NCBI RefSeq assembly: GCF_014058705.1
Contig: NZ_CP059692.1
Coordinates: 2,113,001 to 2,177,000 of the forward strand
Direction: 5' to 3'
Length of the DNA: 64,000 bases
Origin: Aureimonas mangrovi
GTDB taxonomy: Bacteria; Pseudomonadota; Alphaproteobacteria; Rhizobiales; Rhizobiaceae
Of the stretch, positions 9,490-21,323 are shown one piece after another; within the stretch, counting starts at the first letter, position 1; every line of letters begins with the position of its first letter. Below the pieces are notes generated by a model. It made no database searches. It was not told where the DNA came from and saw nothing but the letters and a program-made list of their open reading frames with translations. A program made the translations under genes and the position numbers.

Positions 9490-10473
9490 ATGGCCCGTCG
9501 TCTTTCGGTCACAGTGGAACGGTTCCCGCTCGCCGCATCCTTCACCATTTCACGCGGCACGAAGACGGAGGCCGTCGTGGTCGTCTGCACCGTGGAGGAC
9601 GAGTTCGGCCGCGGCTGGGGCGAGTGCGTGCCCTATGCGCGGTACGGCGAAACGACCGAGAGCGTCAGCGCCCAGCTCGAAAGCGTACGCGAGGCCGTGG
9701 AAGGCGGCGCCTCGCGCCAGACGGTCCAGGAGCTCCTGGCTCCCGGCGCTGCGCGCAACGCGCTCGATTGCGCGCTTTGGGACCTTGAGGCCAAGTCAGG
9801 CAACCGACGGCTGGAGGACATCCTCTGCAAGGCACCGGCACGCCCGGTGGAGACGGCCTACACGATTTCGATGGGCACCCCATCCGAAATGGGCGACGCC
9901 GCACGCGCCGTCGCCCATCGCGGCGTCCTGAAGGTGAAGGTGGGCGGACGCAACGACGCCGAGCGCATGCGCGCGGTCCGTTCGGCGGCGCGCGGTGCGA
10001 AGCTGATCATCGACGCCAACGAGGGATGGACGGCCGACAACGTCGCCGAGAACCTTCTCGCGGCCGCGGCCGTGAACGCGACGATCGTGGAACAGCCCCT
10101 GCCCGCCGACCAGGACGACATCCTTGCCGGCATTCCGCATCCCGTGCCGATCTGCGCCGACGAATCGGTCCACGCGACGAAGGACCTCGCCTCGCTGAGC
10201 GCGCGCTACGACTACGTGAACCTGAAGCTCGACAAGACCGGCGGGCTGACGGAGGGCATCGAATTCATGCGCGAGGCGCGCCGGCTCGGCTTCGGCGTCA
10301 TGGTCGGCTGCATGGTCGGCACGTCGCTCGCGATGGCCCCCGCCGTCCTTCTGGCCCAGTATGCGGACCTCGTGGATCTCGACGGGCCACTCCTCCTCAA
10401 GCGCGACCGGCCACGCGGCCTCGTCTACGCATCCTCCACGGTCTCTCCGCCCTCGCCCGCTCTTTGGGGTTGA
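9490..10473 (+). CDS. dgcA: Enolase-superfamily racemase/epimerase, DgcA-like
   Basis: A 327-residue muconate-lactonizing-type enolase-superfamily enzyme. The catalytic set is visible: KxK (LKVKVGG, about residue 150), metal ligands in IIDANEGW, VEQPLP and CADES, and the second base in NLKLDKTGGL. Fold and length fit L-Ala-D/L-Glu epimerases and the related N-acetyl-D-glutamate racemase DgcA of Rhizobiaceae. The exact substrate cannot be decided here, and no dgcN partner lies next to it. A GCGAAGG stretch precedes the ATG. It is divergent from the lipid-transport operon, with a 104 bp gap that should hold promoters for both directions. Confidence 0.85.
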   Translation: MARRLSVTVERFPLAASFTISRGTKTEAVVVVCTVEDEFGRGWGECVPYARYGETTESVSAQLESVREAVEGGASRQTVQELLAPGAARNALDCALWDLEAKSGNRRLEDILCKAPARPVETAYTISMGTPSEMGDAARAVAHRGVLKVKVGGRNDAERMRAVRSAARGAKLIIDANEGWTADNVAENLLAAAAVNATIVEQPLPADQDDILAGIPHPVPICADESVHATKDLASLSARYDYVNLKLDKTGGLTEGIEFMREARRLGFGVMVGCMVGTSLAMAPAVLLAQYADLVDLDGPLLLKRDRPRGLVYASSTVSPPSPALWG

Positions 10474-10591
10474 AGCAGAATCGCTGCATCGCAGCGAAAC
10501 TCAACCGTTTCCATCGTGCGCTGAACCGTTTTAAGACGAGGCCCGAAACGCCCGCCGCTCGGCGGGCGCGAGCAGCCAAACGGAGCGTCCC

Positions 10592-12900
<2,309 letters not shown>

Positions 12901-12904
<4 letters not shown>

Positions 12905-14271
12905 AGTCTCGCGAGCGTCCTGTCGCGGCCGATCAGCGGCAGGAGAGCGGCCAGTTCCGGGCCGTGATCGAGCCCGGTGAGCGCCAGACGCAGCGGCATG
13001 AAGAGCGAGCGGCCCTTGGCGCCGCTCGCGTCCTTCACCGCACCGGTCCAGCTCTTCCAGGTCCTCTCGTCCCATGGCTCCGGCGGCAGGAGCGCCTTCG
13101 CCGCGTGAAGCACCTTGCGGGCTTCCTCGTCGAAGGCCGGGACCGACTGCGGCCCCTTCTCGACCGCCACCCACCAGAGCGCAGCATCGCCAACCTTCAC
13201 GCAATTGCCCCGCACCGCCAGCCAGAACGGCTCGGCAACCTTGTCCGGCACGCCGGCGGAGCGCAGCCTTTCGGAGACGGCCTCGTGGGGCAGCGCATGG
13301 ACGAGGTCGGCGTTCAGCCGGTCCAGCTCGGCCGGATCGAACTTCGCGCTCGAAGCGGAGATGGCCGAGAGGTCGAGCCGCTTGGCCAGCTTCTCCAAGT
13401 CCGACAGTGCCTCGATAGCGCCGGCCATGCCAGTGAGGACGGCGAGGCTCGCCACCGCCATCGGCTCGTAGCCCTCCTCGCGCAACGTGCGCAGCGAGAG
13501 GGCACCCGAGCGCTTCGACAGGCCCTCGCCGTCCGTCGTCGTCAGGAGGTTGTGGTGCCCGAAGGCCGGCAGCGAAAAGCCGAGCGCCTCGAAGATCGCG
13601 ATCTGGACGGCGGTGTTGGCGACATGGTCCTCGCCCCGGATGACGTGGGTGATGCCCATCTTCCCGTCGTCGACGACAGAGGTGATCGTGTAGACATAGG
13701 TGCCGTCCTCTCGCACCAGCACGGGATCGGAGAGCGAGGCGAGGTCGATCACCTGTTCGCCGCGGATGAGGTCGTCCCAGCGCGCCTCGGTGCGGCGCAT
13801 CTCGAACGGCGTCTCGCCGAAGTTCGGCAGGAGGAACCGCCAGTGCGCACGCCGCCCTTCGGCTTCCAGCGCGGCGCGATCCTCGGCCGTCAGCTTCAGC
13901 GCCTCGCGCCCATAGATCGGGGGACGGCCGGCGGCGAGATTGCGCCTGCGCCGTCGTTCCAGTTCGTCCGGCGTCTCGTAGCAAGGGTAGAGCAGCCCCG
14001 CCTCGCGGAGCCTCTCGACCGCCGCATCGTAGAGGGCGAGCCTGTCCTGCTGGCGCACGGAGGTACGCGGCAGAATGCCGATCCAGGCGAGGTCCTCGGC
14101 GATCGCCTGCGCATACTCCTCGCGCGATCGTGCGCGGTCGGTGTCGTCGTAACGCAGCACCATGTCTCCGCCCGCGCTATGGGCGAAGAGCCAGTTGATC
14201 AGCGCCGGGCGCAGGTTGCCGATGTGCAGGTGGCCCGTCGGCGACGGCGCGAAGCGCGTGAGGACGTTCAT
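12901..14271 (-). CDS. gltX: Glutamyl-tRNA synthetase
   Basis: A 456-residue class I aminoacyl-tRNA synthetase. The HIGH-type motif is [11 protein letters not shown] near residue 10 and the KMSKS-type motif is EGLSKRSG near residue 240. The lack of a zinc insertion and the length of about 450 fit the second alphaproteobacterial GluRS copy (GltX2 type), which may load Glu or mischarge tRNA-Gln for the amidotransferase route; which one is not decidable here. The start ATG overlaps by one base the stop of an upstream small membrane-protein gene, so they form a short operon. The end overlaps maeB by 4 bases. Confidence 0.95.
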
Positions 14272-14585
14272 CAGCCGATCTCCGAGGCGCGTGAGAAGAA
14301 GGGGGCCAGGACGTCGGCGACGAGCATGCCACCCGCGATAGCCAGCCCGGCGAACGCGAAGACGAGGCCGAGGAGAAGCTGGCGCGCGGCGTGACGACGC
14401 TCCGGCTCGCGCTTCTCACCGAAAGCGCCCGCCAGACGCACATGGCGCGCATCAGCGAGGATGTCGACCGGCTCGCCCGCTTCCACGCGCATGCGCCGCA
14501 AGGCGAGCGCGAAGCGCATCAGAAACAGAAGGCCGAGAACGCCGGCGACAAGGGCCAGATCTTCGACGGTGGGGAGTTCAGACAT
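14271..14585 (-). CDS. Small membrane protein upstream of gltX
   Basis: A 104-residue protein of unknown function with two predicted membrane helices, one near the N-terminus ([20 protein letters not shown]) and one near residues 70-95, separated by a basic stretch rich in Arg and Glu. I chose the ATG at 14585 because GAAGG lies about 7 bases upstream; the frame could extend 12 codons further without an RBS. It is coupled to gltX (TGATG overlap). No family is recognised. Confidence 0.65.
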   Translation of the reverse strand: MSELPTVEDLALVAGVLGLLFLMRFALALRRMRVEAGEPVDILADARHVRLAGAFGEKREPERRHAARQLLLGLVFAFAGLAIAGGMLVADVLAPFFSRASEIG

Positions 14586-14803
14586 GGTGGCCTTCGGGCT
14601 GTGCGTCGTGCGACGGCACATACAGGATCAGGAACGCGACCGGTACAGGCCCGCGCACTTCTCGTAACGTTTGCGCCCCATCCCTGTCCGGAAGCGTCAC
14701 CCTTCATGAAAATGACGCCGTTTGGGCGCCAAGGGGCTTTCCAAGAAGGGCGTTCGCGACGAAAAGGCCCCGCGAGTGGCGCGGGAATCGCGAGCGCCGT
14801 GAC

Positions 14804-15448
14804 GTGGCTGCACAGGCGAAACTGAGTTTGGACCAGATTCTCGGCCTCATCGATCGCTTCGGCATCGTCATCGTCTTCATCGGGACGTTCTTCGAGGGCG
14901 AGGTCTTCGCCATCATCGGCGGCTTTCTCGCCTATCGAGGCAGCCACACGCTCCAGTTCATGATGGGCCTTGCGTTCGTCGGCTCTTTCCTTGGCGATCT
15001 CGCCGTCTTTCTGTTCGCGCGATATTTCTCGGATTCGCCGTGGATCGTTAAGTGGACGCGCAAGCCGCGCTTTGCCCGCGCGCTGCGGCTCGTGGACCGG
15101 TTCCAAGCGTACTTCGTCATCGTGAACCGATACGTCTACGGTCTGCGCATGCCGGGGCTGATCGCGCTCGGCCTCTCCTCGATCACCGTCCCGCGCTTCC
15201 TCTTCCTCAACCTCATCGGCGCCGGCATCTGGGCGACGCTCTTCACGGGCATTGGCTTCTTCTTCGGCTACTCGATCTCCACCGTGTTCCAGCGGCTGGA
15301 GATCGTTGAGGAAGGAATCATTTACCTTCTAGTCGCCGTTGTCGTAGGCGCGGCACTGTTCGGCATCTGGTACCGCTGGGGGCCGGGCGCGGCCGGGCGC
15401 ATGGCCGACCGCCGGGAAGAAGACAGAAAGGAAGCTCGCGAGCCCTAG
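14804..15448 (+). CDS. DedA family (VTT-domain) membrane protein
   Basis: A 214-residue inner-membrane protein of the DedA/SNARE-associated family. It shows the family pattern: an acidic residue in the first re-entrant segment (FFEGEVFAIIGGFLAYRG), a central FVGSFLGDLAVFLFAR segment, and a conserved Arg-Gly pair region in NRYVYGLRMPGLIALGLS. DedA proteins are linked to lipid-carrier recycling and membrane homeostasis; the substrate is unknown. The best start is GTG at 14804 with a weak ribosome site. A stop-rich tail after residue 195 is hydrophilic. A degraded membrane-protein frame follows directly. Confidence 0.85.
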   Translation: MAAQAKLSLDQILGLIDRFGIVIVFIGTFFEGEVFAIIGGFLAYRGSHTLQFMMGLAFVGSFLGDLAVFLFARYFSDSPWIVKWTRKPRFARALRLVDRFQAYFVIVNRYVYGLRMPGLIALGLSSITVPRFLFLNLIGAGIWATLFTGIGFFFGYSISTVFQRLEIVEEGIIYLLVAVVVGAALFGIWYRWGPGAAGRMADRREEDRKEAREP

Positions 15449-15879
15449 GTCGGCCCTTCGCCATCGCGAGCATCGCGCTGACGATCCTTGCCTGCGCGCT
15501 CATCGTCCGTGCCGGCCTGCAAATGGTCGTAGCATTCGACGCCCGGACATGGAGCGTCGGGAGCACTCTCCTCGACACGATCGACCGCATCGTCGTCGCG
15601 ATCGCTGCGTTCGACGTCGGCCAGTATCTTTTCGAGGAGGAAACGATCCGGGCGCGATATCCGGCAAGCGCGAAAAAGCTCCGCCCACGCTGGCGGCGTG
15701 GGCGGAAGCCGAAACAGGCCAGTAGCGCGGGCTCGCCCGCGCCGAACCCGGATCAGCCGGCGGCGCGAAGCGCCTCGGGCTGGACCGTCTCATGGTCGCG
15801 CTTGACCAGTTCGGAGACGAGGAAGGCGAGTTCCAGTGCCTGGTTGGCGTTCAGGCGCGGGTCGCAATGCGTGTGGTAG
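15445..15879 (+). pseudogene. Possible remnant of a two-helix membrane protein
   Basis: In a frame open from 15310, the translation reads as a real membrane protein: a helix in FAIASIALTILACALIVRAG, then TLLDTIDRIVVAIAAFDVGQ and LFEEETIRAR. No ATG, GTG or TTG precedes the first helix; the first usable start (15523) would cut that helix away. After about residue 90 the frame runs through the terminator of the opposite gene and into aroG antisense, so the C-terminus looks lost. I read it as a decayed gene, with low confidence. Confidence 0.3.
15673..15705 (-). terminator. Rho-independent terminator of the DAHP synthase gene
   Basis: A perfect 10 bp GC-rich stem (15681-15690 with 15696-15705, 5-base loop) is followed on the minus strand by AGC and five T. 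It lies about 50 bases past the stop of the DAHP synthase gene. Confidence 0.85.
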
Positions 15880-17135
15880 CGGTCCGACAGGTCTTCGGCG
15901 AGAACCGGGCGTCCACCGCCGGTGCATTCGGTCACGTCCTTGCCGGTCATCTCGATGTGGATGCCGCCGGCATGCGTGCCCTCGGCGCGGTGGACTTCGA
16001 AAAAGCGCTGCACCTCGGCGAGGATCCGGTCGAAGGGCCGTGTCTTGTAGCTGTTCACCGTGATGGTGTTGCCGTGCATAGGATCGCACGACCAGACCAC
16101 CTTGCGGCCCTCGCGCTCCACCGCGCGGATGAGGCGCGGCAGATGCTCCTCGACCTTCTCATGTCCGAAGCGCGTGATCAGCGTCAGCCGGCCCGCCTCG
16201 TTGGCCGGGTTGAGCGCGTCGATCAGGCGCAGGAGGTCGTCCGCTTCCATCGACGGCCCGCATTTGAGGCCGAGCGGATTGCGGATGCCGCGGCAATACT
16301 CGACATGCGCATGATCGGCCTGGCGCGTGCGGTCGCCGATCCAGATCATGTGGCCGGAGGTGGCGTACCAGTCGCCGCTCGTCGAATCGACGCGTGTCAG
16401 CGCCTGCTCGTAGCCGAGCAGCAGCGCCTCGTGGCTGGTGAAGAAGTCCGTCTCGCGCAGGGCGGGATGCGACTCGCCGCTGATGCCGATGGCGCGCATG
16501 AAACCCATCGTCTCGGAGATGCGGTCCGCGATCTGCCCGTAGCGCTCGGCCTCCGGCGAACCGCCGACGAAGCCGAGCATCCACTGATGAACGTTCTCCA
16601 GATTGGCGTACCCGCCCTGCGCGAAGGCGCGCAGCAGGTTCAGCGTCGCGGCCGACTGGCGATAGGCCTCGAGCTGGCGCTCCGGGTTCGGAATGCGCGA
16701 GGCCTCGTCGAAGTCGATGCCGTTGATGATGTCGCCACGGTAGGACGGCAGCGTCTTGCCGTTCACCGTCTCCGAGCCGGACGAGCGCGGCTTGGCGAAC
16801 TGGCCCGCGATGCGGCCGACCTTCACCACCGGCGAGGCCGCGGCGAAAGTGAGCACCACGGCCATCTGAAGGAAGGCGCGGAAGAAGTCGCGGATGTTGT
16901 CGGCGCCGTGTTCGGCAAAGCTCTCCGCGCAGTCGCCGCCCTGCAGAAGGAAGCCACGTCCCTCGGCGACTTCGGCGAGCTGACGCTTCAGCTTGCGCGC
17001 CTCACCTGCGAAGACCAGCGGCGGAAAGGTCGCGAGCCTGGCTTCCGTGTCGGCGAGCGCCATCGGGTCGGGATAGTCCGGCACCTGCAGGATAGGCTTG
17101 TCGCGCCAGCTCGACGGGGTCCAGTCCTTGGCCAT
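15753..17135 (-). CDS. aroG: Class II DAHP synthase (3-deoxy-7-phosphoheptulonate synthase)
   Basis: A 460-residue plant-type (class II) DAHP synthase, the first enzyme of the shikimate pathway, joining PEP and erythrose 4-phosphate. Clear landmarks are [54 protein letters not shown] and GGIHIEMTG, with metal and substrate residues (Cys in GGDCAE, His in DPMHGN, Glu in HIEMTG, Asp in HCDPRL). I chose the ATG at 17135, which follows AAGGAG; a 16-codon longer frame has no ribosome site. The gene stands alone, ends in a strong terminator, and is not in an aro operon. Confidence 0.95.
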   Translation of the reverse strand: MAKDWTPSSWRDKPILQVPDYPDPMALADTEARLATFPPLVFAGEARKLKRQLAEVAEGRGFLLQGGDCAESFAEHGADNIRDFFRAFLQMAVVLTFAAASPVVKVGRIAGQFAKPRSSGSETVNGKTLPSYRGDIINGIDFDEASRIPNPERQLEAYRQSAATLNLLRAFAQGGYANLENVHQWMLGFVGGSPEAERYGQIADRISETMGFMRAIGISGESHPALRETDFFTSHEALLLGYEQALTRVDSTSGDWYATSGHMIWIGDRTRQADHAHVEYCRGIRNPLGLKCGPSMEADDLLRLIDALNPANEAGRLTLITRFGHEKVEEHLPRLIRAVEREGRKVVWSCDPMHGNTITVNSYKTRPFDRILAEVQRFFEVHRAEGTHAGGIHIEMTGKDVTECTGGGRPVLAEDLSDRYHTHCDPRLNANQALELAFLVSELVKRDHETVQPEALRAAG

Positions 17136-17268
17136 GAGGCTCTCCTTCGCGATCTGCTCGAAGCGGGAGCCGCTTCGCTTCACCGCAATCCGTGGAGCAA
17201 GCCCGGCCGCCCGCCAGTCGATCTTCGAGCGCGTTTAATCACCAAAGCGACGATTTGTCATCATCGCG

Positions 17269-17922
17269 TCACCCGTAGGGCGTGACGACGTCCGGCATGG
17301 ACACGCGCCGCACGCCCCGCGCGTCGAGAAGCTCATCGAACAGCGCTGCCTCGCCGTCGGCGAGATGCACGGAACGCGGATAGGCCGGGCGGTGGCGATC
17401 GCCGACGAGATCGGTCGAAAACCCGTCCGTCTCGGCGACGAACCGCCGCACACCTTCCTCTGCGTACAGCGCATGGAAGCCTTGCAGAACTGCATCGATA
17501 TACGACTGGAGGATGAACGCGCCGACCTCAGACGCCGTCTCCTCTTCACGCGCCGCTTCGTAGATGAAAAGCGGCACGTCCGAGACCGGCTCCGCCTCGA
17601 TCGTGCATCGCCCAGGCATCACGACTCGCCTGTGATAGCCGGCTTCGCGTTCGTCGACGGCGGGAAGGTGGTCGGCGTGATCGTAGACGACCACCCCTTG
17701 CGTCAGGTGCCCCTCCTCCGGCTTCACAGAAAGGAGGGCGGGCGCCCCTTCGGCACGTAGAAGCCAGAACCTTCGCCACCCCACGACGCTCGCACGGCGG
17801 ATCGCGAGGAAGCGGGTGCGCAGCGTATGCTTGTTGACGAGCGAGCCGTAACCGAAGTAAGCGACCACCCGCCCTTCGGCGGCGAGCCTTCCAAGGTCTG
17901 GATGATCATCGTGGATGTCCAT
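17269..17922 (-). CDS. Gamma-glutamylcyclotransferase-fold protein
   Basis: A 217-residue protein with the GGCT-fold signature FGYGSLVN near residue 24, followed by a WRRFWL strand and an AGYHRRVV segment as in AIG2/GGCT-like enzymes. Such proteins cyclise gamma-glutamyl groups or trim peptides, but many bacterial members are uncharacterised, so I assign only the fold. The start at 17922 (MDIHDD) places the signature where the family has it; the frame continues 59 codons upstream into sequence that looks non-coding. It is divergent from the hydrolase gene. Confidence 0.7.
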   Translation of the reverse strand: MDIHDDHPDLGRLAAEGRVVAYFGYGSLVNKHTLRTRFLAIRRASVVGWRRFWLLRAEGAPALLSVKPEEGHLTQGVVVYDHADHLPAVDEREAGYHRRVVMPGRCTIEAEPVSDVPLFIYEAAREEETASEVGAFILQSYIDAVLQGFHALYAEEGVRRFVAETDGFSTDLVGDRHRPAYPRSVHLADGEAALFDELLDARGVRRVSMPDVVTPYG

Positions 17923-18152
17923 GCGGAAAGTGTCTAGCTGGTCGAGGGCGCTTGGCAAGGCCGGGCGAAACACTTCAAAGGTGATCCAGGGCGGAACCGC
18001 CCGATCAGTGCATTTGGCAAAAACGTGGTTGAACTGTGAAGGCGATCGCTCATATGAGTCGATCCCCGGGCTGCCACATTCCGGCCCTTCCTCACGCAAG
18101 GTTCGCGAGGCAGGGTTCGATATTTAGGACGAAGTCAGTAAACGAGGTCTTA

Positions 18153-19085
18153 ATGCCGCAGGATGAATTGCAGCACGATCTCGGCGTTTCATCATTCGAT
18201 GGTCTGGAACACCCTATGAACCGTTCACGGAATATCGCGATCCCCACGCGGGACGGATTGACGCTGGTCGGAACGCTCTACGAAGGCTCGGGAGACGGGC
18301 CGGCGATCCTCATCTCTTCAGCGGCGGCGGTCGAGCGCCGCTTCTACCGCGCCTTCGCCGAGAACCTCGTCGAGGCCGGCGCATCGGCCGTGCTTACCTA
18401 TGACTATCGCGGCGTCGGGAGCTCGAAGGCCCGTTGCCGCAAGGCGCTACACATGAAGGACTGGGGCGTGCACGACATGCCCGCCGCCGTCTGCGCGCTG
18501 AAGAAGCTCGCACCCAACAAGCCGCTTGTCGGCATCGGCCACTCCTTCGGTGGCGTCGCGCTCGGCCTGTGCGGCGTCTCGGACGCCTTCGAGCGCTATG
18601 TCATGGTGGCCTCGCTGAACGGCTATTACGGGCGCACGCGCGAGCCGCTGAAGGTCTATGCGCGCATGAACCTTCTGGGCGTGCCGATGGCGCTGCTTCT
18701 CGGCAAGCTGCCGAAGGCTGCGGGCCTCGGCACCGCCCTGCCCGGCACGATCTTCCGTGATTGGGCGAAATGGTGCCGTCACCCGGAGTTCCTGTTCGCG
18801 GACCCGAAGGTCCCGGAGGCTCGCCGCTTTTCCGACGTGCGCATTCCGGTCTATTCGGTCGGAATCTCGGACGACAACTGGGGAACGCCGAAGGCTGTCA
18901 CGGCGCTTCTCGACCAGTTCTCGAACGCGCCGGTCGAGGAAATCTGGATTTCGCCGAAGGATGCCGGCTGCGAGCAGATCGGCCACAACGGCTTCTTCCG
19001 CAGCAGCGTCTGCCAGGGCCTCTGGCCGAAGGTCTCCGATCTTCTGCTCGGGCGCAATCTTCCTGCGGTGCGTCAGGCGGCCTGA
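18153..19085 (+). CDS. Alpha/beta hydrolase (serine hydrolase)
   Basis: A 310-residue alpha/beta hydrolase. The nucleophile elbow is GIGHSFGG (about residue 128), with an oxyanion region at ILISSAAAVERRFY and a YDYRGVGSS strand; the acid may be Asp in GISDDNWG and the His may be that in CEQIGHNGFFR. Substrate is not predictable. The ATG at 18153 follows AACGAGG; starting at the later ATG (18216) is possible. It is transcribed alone and ends at a strong hairpin shared with gor. Confidence 0.8.
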   Translation: MPQDELQHDLGVSSFDGLEHPMNRSRNIAIPTRDGLTLVGTLYEGSGDGPAILISSAAAVERRFYRAFAENLVEAGASAVLTYDYRGVGSSKARCRKALHMKDWGVHDMPAAVCALKKLAPNKPLVGIGHSFGGVALGLCGVSDAFERYVMVASLNGYYGRTREPLKVYARMNLLGVPMALLLGKLPKAAGLGTALPGTIFRDWAKWCRHPEFLFADPKVPEARRFSDVRIPVYSVGISDDNWGTPKAVTALLDQFSNAPVEEIWISPKDAGCEQIGHNGFFRSSVCQGLWPKVSDLLLGRNLPAVRQAA

Positions 19086-19118
19086 GCTAGCCGCTCACGG
19101 CGTGAAATTGACTCAAAG

Positions 19119-19160
19119 AAAGAGCGCCGTGCCTCATCCGACGCACGGCGCTCTTTTTTT
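19119..19160. terminator. Bidirectional terminator between hydrolase and gor
   Basis: A 14 bp stem (19119-19132 with 19143-19156) with a 10-base loop is followed by a run of T on the plus strand; the minus strand also has a T-rich exit. It separates two convergent genes. Confidence 0.9.
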
Positions 19161-19225
19161 GAATCGACGTCAGGCCCCCTAGCGACCGAACGGGTTTTGC
19201 GGGAGCGGCGCAGTCACGCCGCCTG

Positions 19226-20626
19226 TCAGGCGGCGACGCGCTCGCTGCCTTTAAGACGGTAGCTCGGCGTATACATCGTGACGAGTTCCTCGGCGGCGGC
19301 CGGATGCACAGCCATCGTCGCGTCGAAGGCCGCCTTGGTCAGTTTGGCCTTTACACAGATGCCGAGAACCTGTGCGAGCTCGCCCGCATCGGGGCCGAAG
19401 ACGTGAGCACCGACGACGACGCCGCTCGCGGCCTCCACCACGAGCTTCATCATCGTCTTCTCGTCCCGGCCCGAAAGCGTATGCTTCATCGGCCGGAACG
19501 TCGCCTTGTAGATTTCGACCTCGTCGAATTCGCGCGCCGCATGCGCCTCGGTCATCCCGACCGTACCGATCTCGGGCTGCGAGAACACCGCCGTCGGGAT
19601 CATATCGAAATCCGGTTTTGTCGGTCGGTCGAGATAGATCGTGTCGACGAAGCACATCGCCTCGTGGATCGCGACGGGCGTCAGGGCCACGCGCCCCGTG
19701 ACGTCGCCGATCGCGTGGATGTGGTCGGCGGTAGTTTTGGAGTATTCGTCGACAACGATGGCGCCGCGCGAGTCCAGCTCGACCCCTGCCTTCTCGCAGC
19801 CCAGATCCTCCGTGTTGGGCTTGCGGCCGATGGCCAGCAGCACCTCGTCGGCATCCAGGCAGTCCCCGCTCTTCAGATGCGCCTCGAAACGGCCGTCCGG
19901 CTTCTGCACCACCTCGCGCAGCGTATCCTCGCAGCGGATGCGGATGCCCTTCTTCACCATCGCCTGATGCAGTTCATGACGCAGGTCGTCATCGAAGCCC
20001 TGCAGGATCTCGCGACCGCGGTAGACGAGCGTCGTCTCGACGCCGAGGCCGTGGAAGACGTTGGCGAACTCAACCGCAATGTAGCCGCCGCCGAGAATCA
20101 CGACGGAGCGCGGCAGGCGCTTCAGGTGGAACGCCTCGTTCGACGAGATGCAGTGCTCGGCGCCGGGCATGTCGGCGAAGGGATTGGGGCGCCCACCCAC
20201 CGCTATCAGAATGCGCTCGGCCGTGACCACCTTATCGGTCGCCAGCAGACGGATCTCGTGCGGCCCTTCGAGCACGGCGCGCGTTGCCAGAAGCTCCGCA
20301 CCGGCGCCTTCGAGATTGCGCCGGTAGATGCTCTCCAGGCGGTCAATCTCGTTATCCTTGTTGGCGATCAGCTTGGCCCAGTCGAAGCTGCGCGAGCCGA
20401 CCGACCAGCCGTAGCCGGCCGCGTCCTCAAAGGATTCGGAGAACTGCGAGGCGTAGACGAGGAGCTTCTTCGGCACGCAGCCGCGGATGACGCAGGTGCC
20501 GCCGAAACGGAACTCCTCCGCGATCGCAACGCGCTTGCCGAGCGCCGCCGAACGGCGCGCCGCGCGCACCCCGCCGGAGCCGCCGCCGATGACGAAGAGG
20601 TCGTAGTCGTAAGAGGGTTTCGTCAC
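19226..20626 (-). CDS. gor: Glutathione-disulfide reductase
   Basis: A 466-residue pyridine-nucleotide disulfide oxidoreductase. FAD-binding VIGGGSGG is at the N-terminus, the redox-active pair is in GTCVIRGCVPKKLL, the NADPH-binding motif is ILGGGYIAVEFA, and the C-terminal HPAAAEE supplies the catalytic His of the partner subunit. The tail lacks the extension of mercuric or trypanothione reductases. It keeps glutathione reduced in the cytosol. I prefer GTG at 20626, which has GAAGGA about 9 bases upstream, over TTG at 20644. Confidence 0.93.
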   Translation of the reverse strand: MTKPSYDYDLFVIGGGSGGVRAARRSAALGKRVAIAEEFRFGGTCVIRGCVPKKLLVYASQFSESFEDAAGYGWSVGSRSFDWAKLIANKDNEIDRLESIYRRNLEGAGAELLATRAVLEGPHEIRLLATDKVVTAERILIAVGGRPNPFADMPGAEHCISSNEAFHLKRLPRSVVILGGGYIAVEFANVFHGLGVETTLVYRGREILQGFDDDLRHELHQAMVKKGIRIRCEDTLREVVQKPDGRFEAHLKSGDCLDADEVLLAIGRKPNTEDLGCEKAGVELDSRGAIVVDEYSKTTADHIHAIGDVTGRVALTPVAIHEAMCFVDTIYLDRPTKPDFDMIPTAVFSQPEIGTVGMTEAHAAREFDEVEIYKATFRPMKHTLSGRDEKTMMKLVVEAASGVVVGAHVFGPDAGELAQVLGICVKAKLTKAAFDATMAVHPAAAEELVTMYTPSYRLKGSERVAA

Positions 20627-20646
20627 GATTCGCCGGTCCTTCAAAC

Positions 20647-20672
20647 GAAAAGGGCGGCCGAGAGGGCCGCCC
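20647..20672 (-). terminator. Terminator downstream of the DUF2059 gene
   Basis: An 8 bp GC stem (20652-20659 with 20665-20672) with a GAGAG loop is followed on the minus strand by TTTTC. It lies 30 bases past the DUF2059 stop and just ahead of gor. Confidence 0.8.
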
Positions 20673-20702
20673 GAATGCCGATAGCGCGTTACGCCCTGGA
20701 AA

Positions 20703-21236
20703 TCACTGCGCGGGGCTCGCCGCAGCCTCCGCAGGCGGGGCTAGATCGCGCATGCCCGCCTCGGAAGCGGTGCGCAGGTCGCGTACGATGCCGTTCGCCC
20801 AGATATCGGCGGCCGACATCATCTCGCGCGTGGCGAGAGGCCCCTGGTTGATCAGCTTGCGGCCGGCCTCCGAGGTATAGAACTGCGAAATCTCGCGCAG
20901 TTCCTGCTCGGTGAAGACGCGCGAATAGATGCGGGCAATCTCATTCTCGAGCGCGGCGCGCCGCGGCGCAAGCTCGATGGCGTTGTCGTCCACCATCGCC
21001 GAAATCTCGTTCTGGAGATTGGGGTTGTTGACGATCAGCTCCGCCTTGATCTGCGTCGCCGCGTTGATCAGCACCTCGTCGAACTGATCGGTGGTGTCGA
21101 TCGCGGCGACCGCCTCGCGCGCTGCGGCCAGATGGGAGGGGCTCGCATCCTGCGCCTGCGCCGCGCCTGCCGAAAGGATCGTGGCGAGTGCCGCGAAAGC
21201 CATGCCGGCGTTCCGCCAGGTTTGGGTGAAAGCCAT
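20703..21236 (-). CDS. Secreted DUF2059-domain protein
   Basis: A 177-residue periplasmic protein. A signal peptide (MAFTQTWRNAGMAFAALATI, cleaved near AQAQD) precedes an all-helical DUF2059 domain with the family stretch FTEQELREISQFYTSEAGRK and INQGPLATREMM. The family has no established function. The ATG at 21236 follows GAAGAAGAG. It lies between gor and rpiA on the same strand with its own terminator. Confidence 0.85.
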   Translation of the reverse strand: MAFTQTWRNAGMAFAALATILSAGAAQAQDASPSHLAAAREAVAAIDTTDQFDEVLINAATQIKAELIVNNPNLQNEISAMVDDNAIELAPRRAALENEIARIYSRVFTEQELREISQFYTSEAGRKLINQGPLATREMMSAADIWANGIVRDLRTASEAGMRDLAPPAEAAASPAQ

Positions 21237-21323
21237 CAACTCTTCTTCTCCATCGGTCTTGGCCGGGTGAACGTTACGGTCACTAGGACGATCGCCCTGT
21301 TGCCGCAAGCCTTCGCCGCGCAA

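Noticed and set aside
10549-10568. GC-rich inverted repeat upstream of maeB as a riboswitch
   Set aside because: A simple 8 bp hairpin without conserved aptamer features; more likely part of the dgcA end or untranslated leader.
15792-17285. 497-codon frame antisense to the DAHP synthase gene
   Set aside because: Shadow of a well-conserved gene; composition typical of antisense GC-rich coding DNA.
19304-20851. 515-codon frame antisense to gor
   Set aside because: Shadow frame; gor has every catalytic motif on the other strand.
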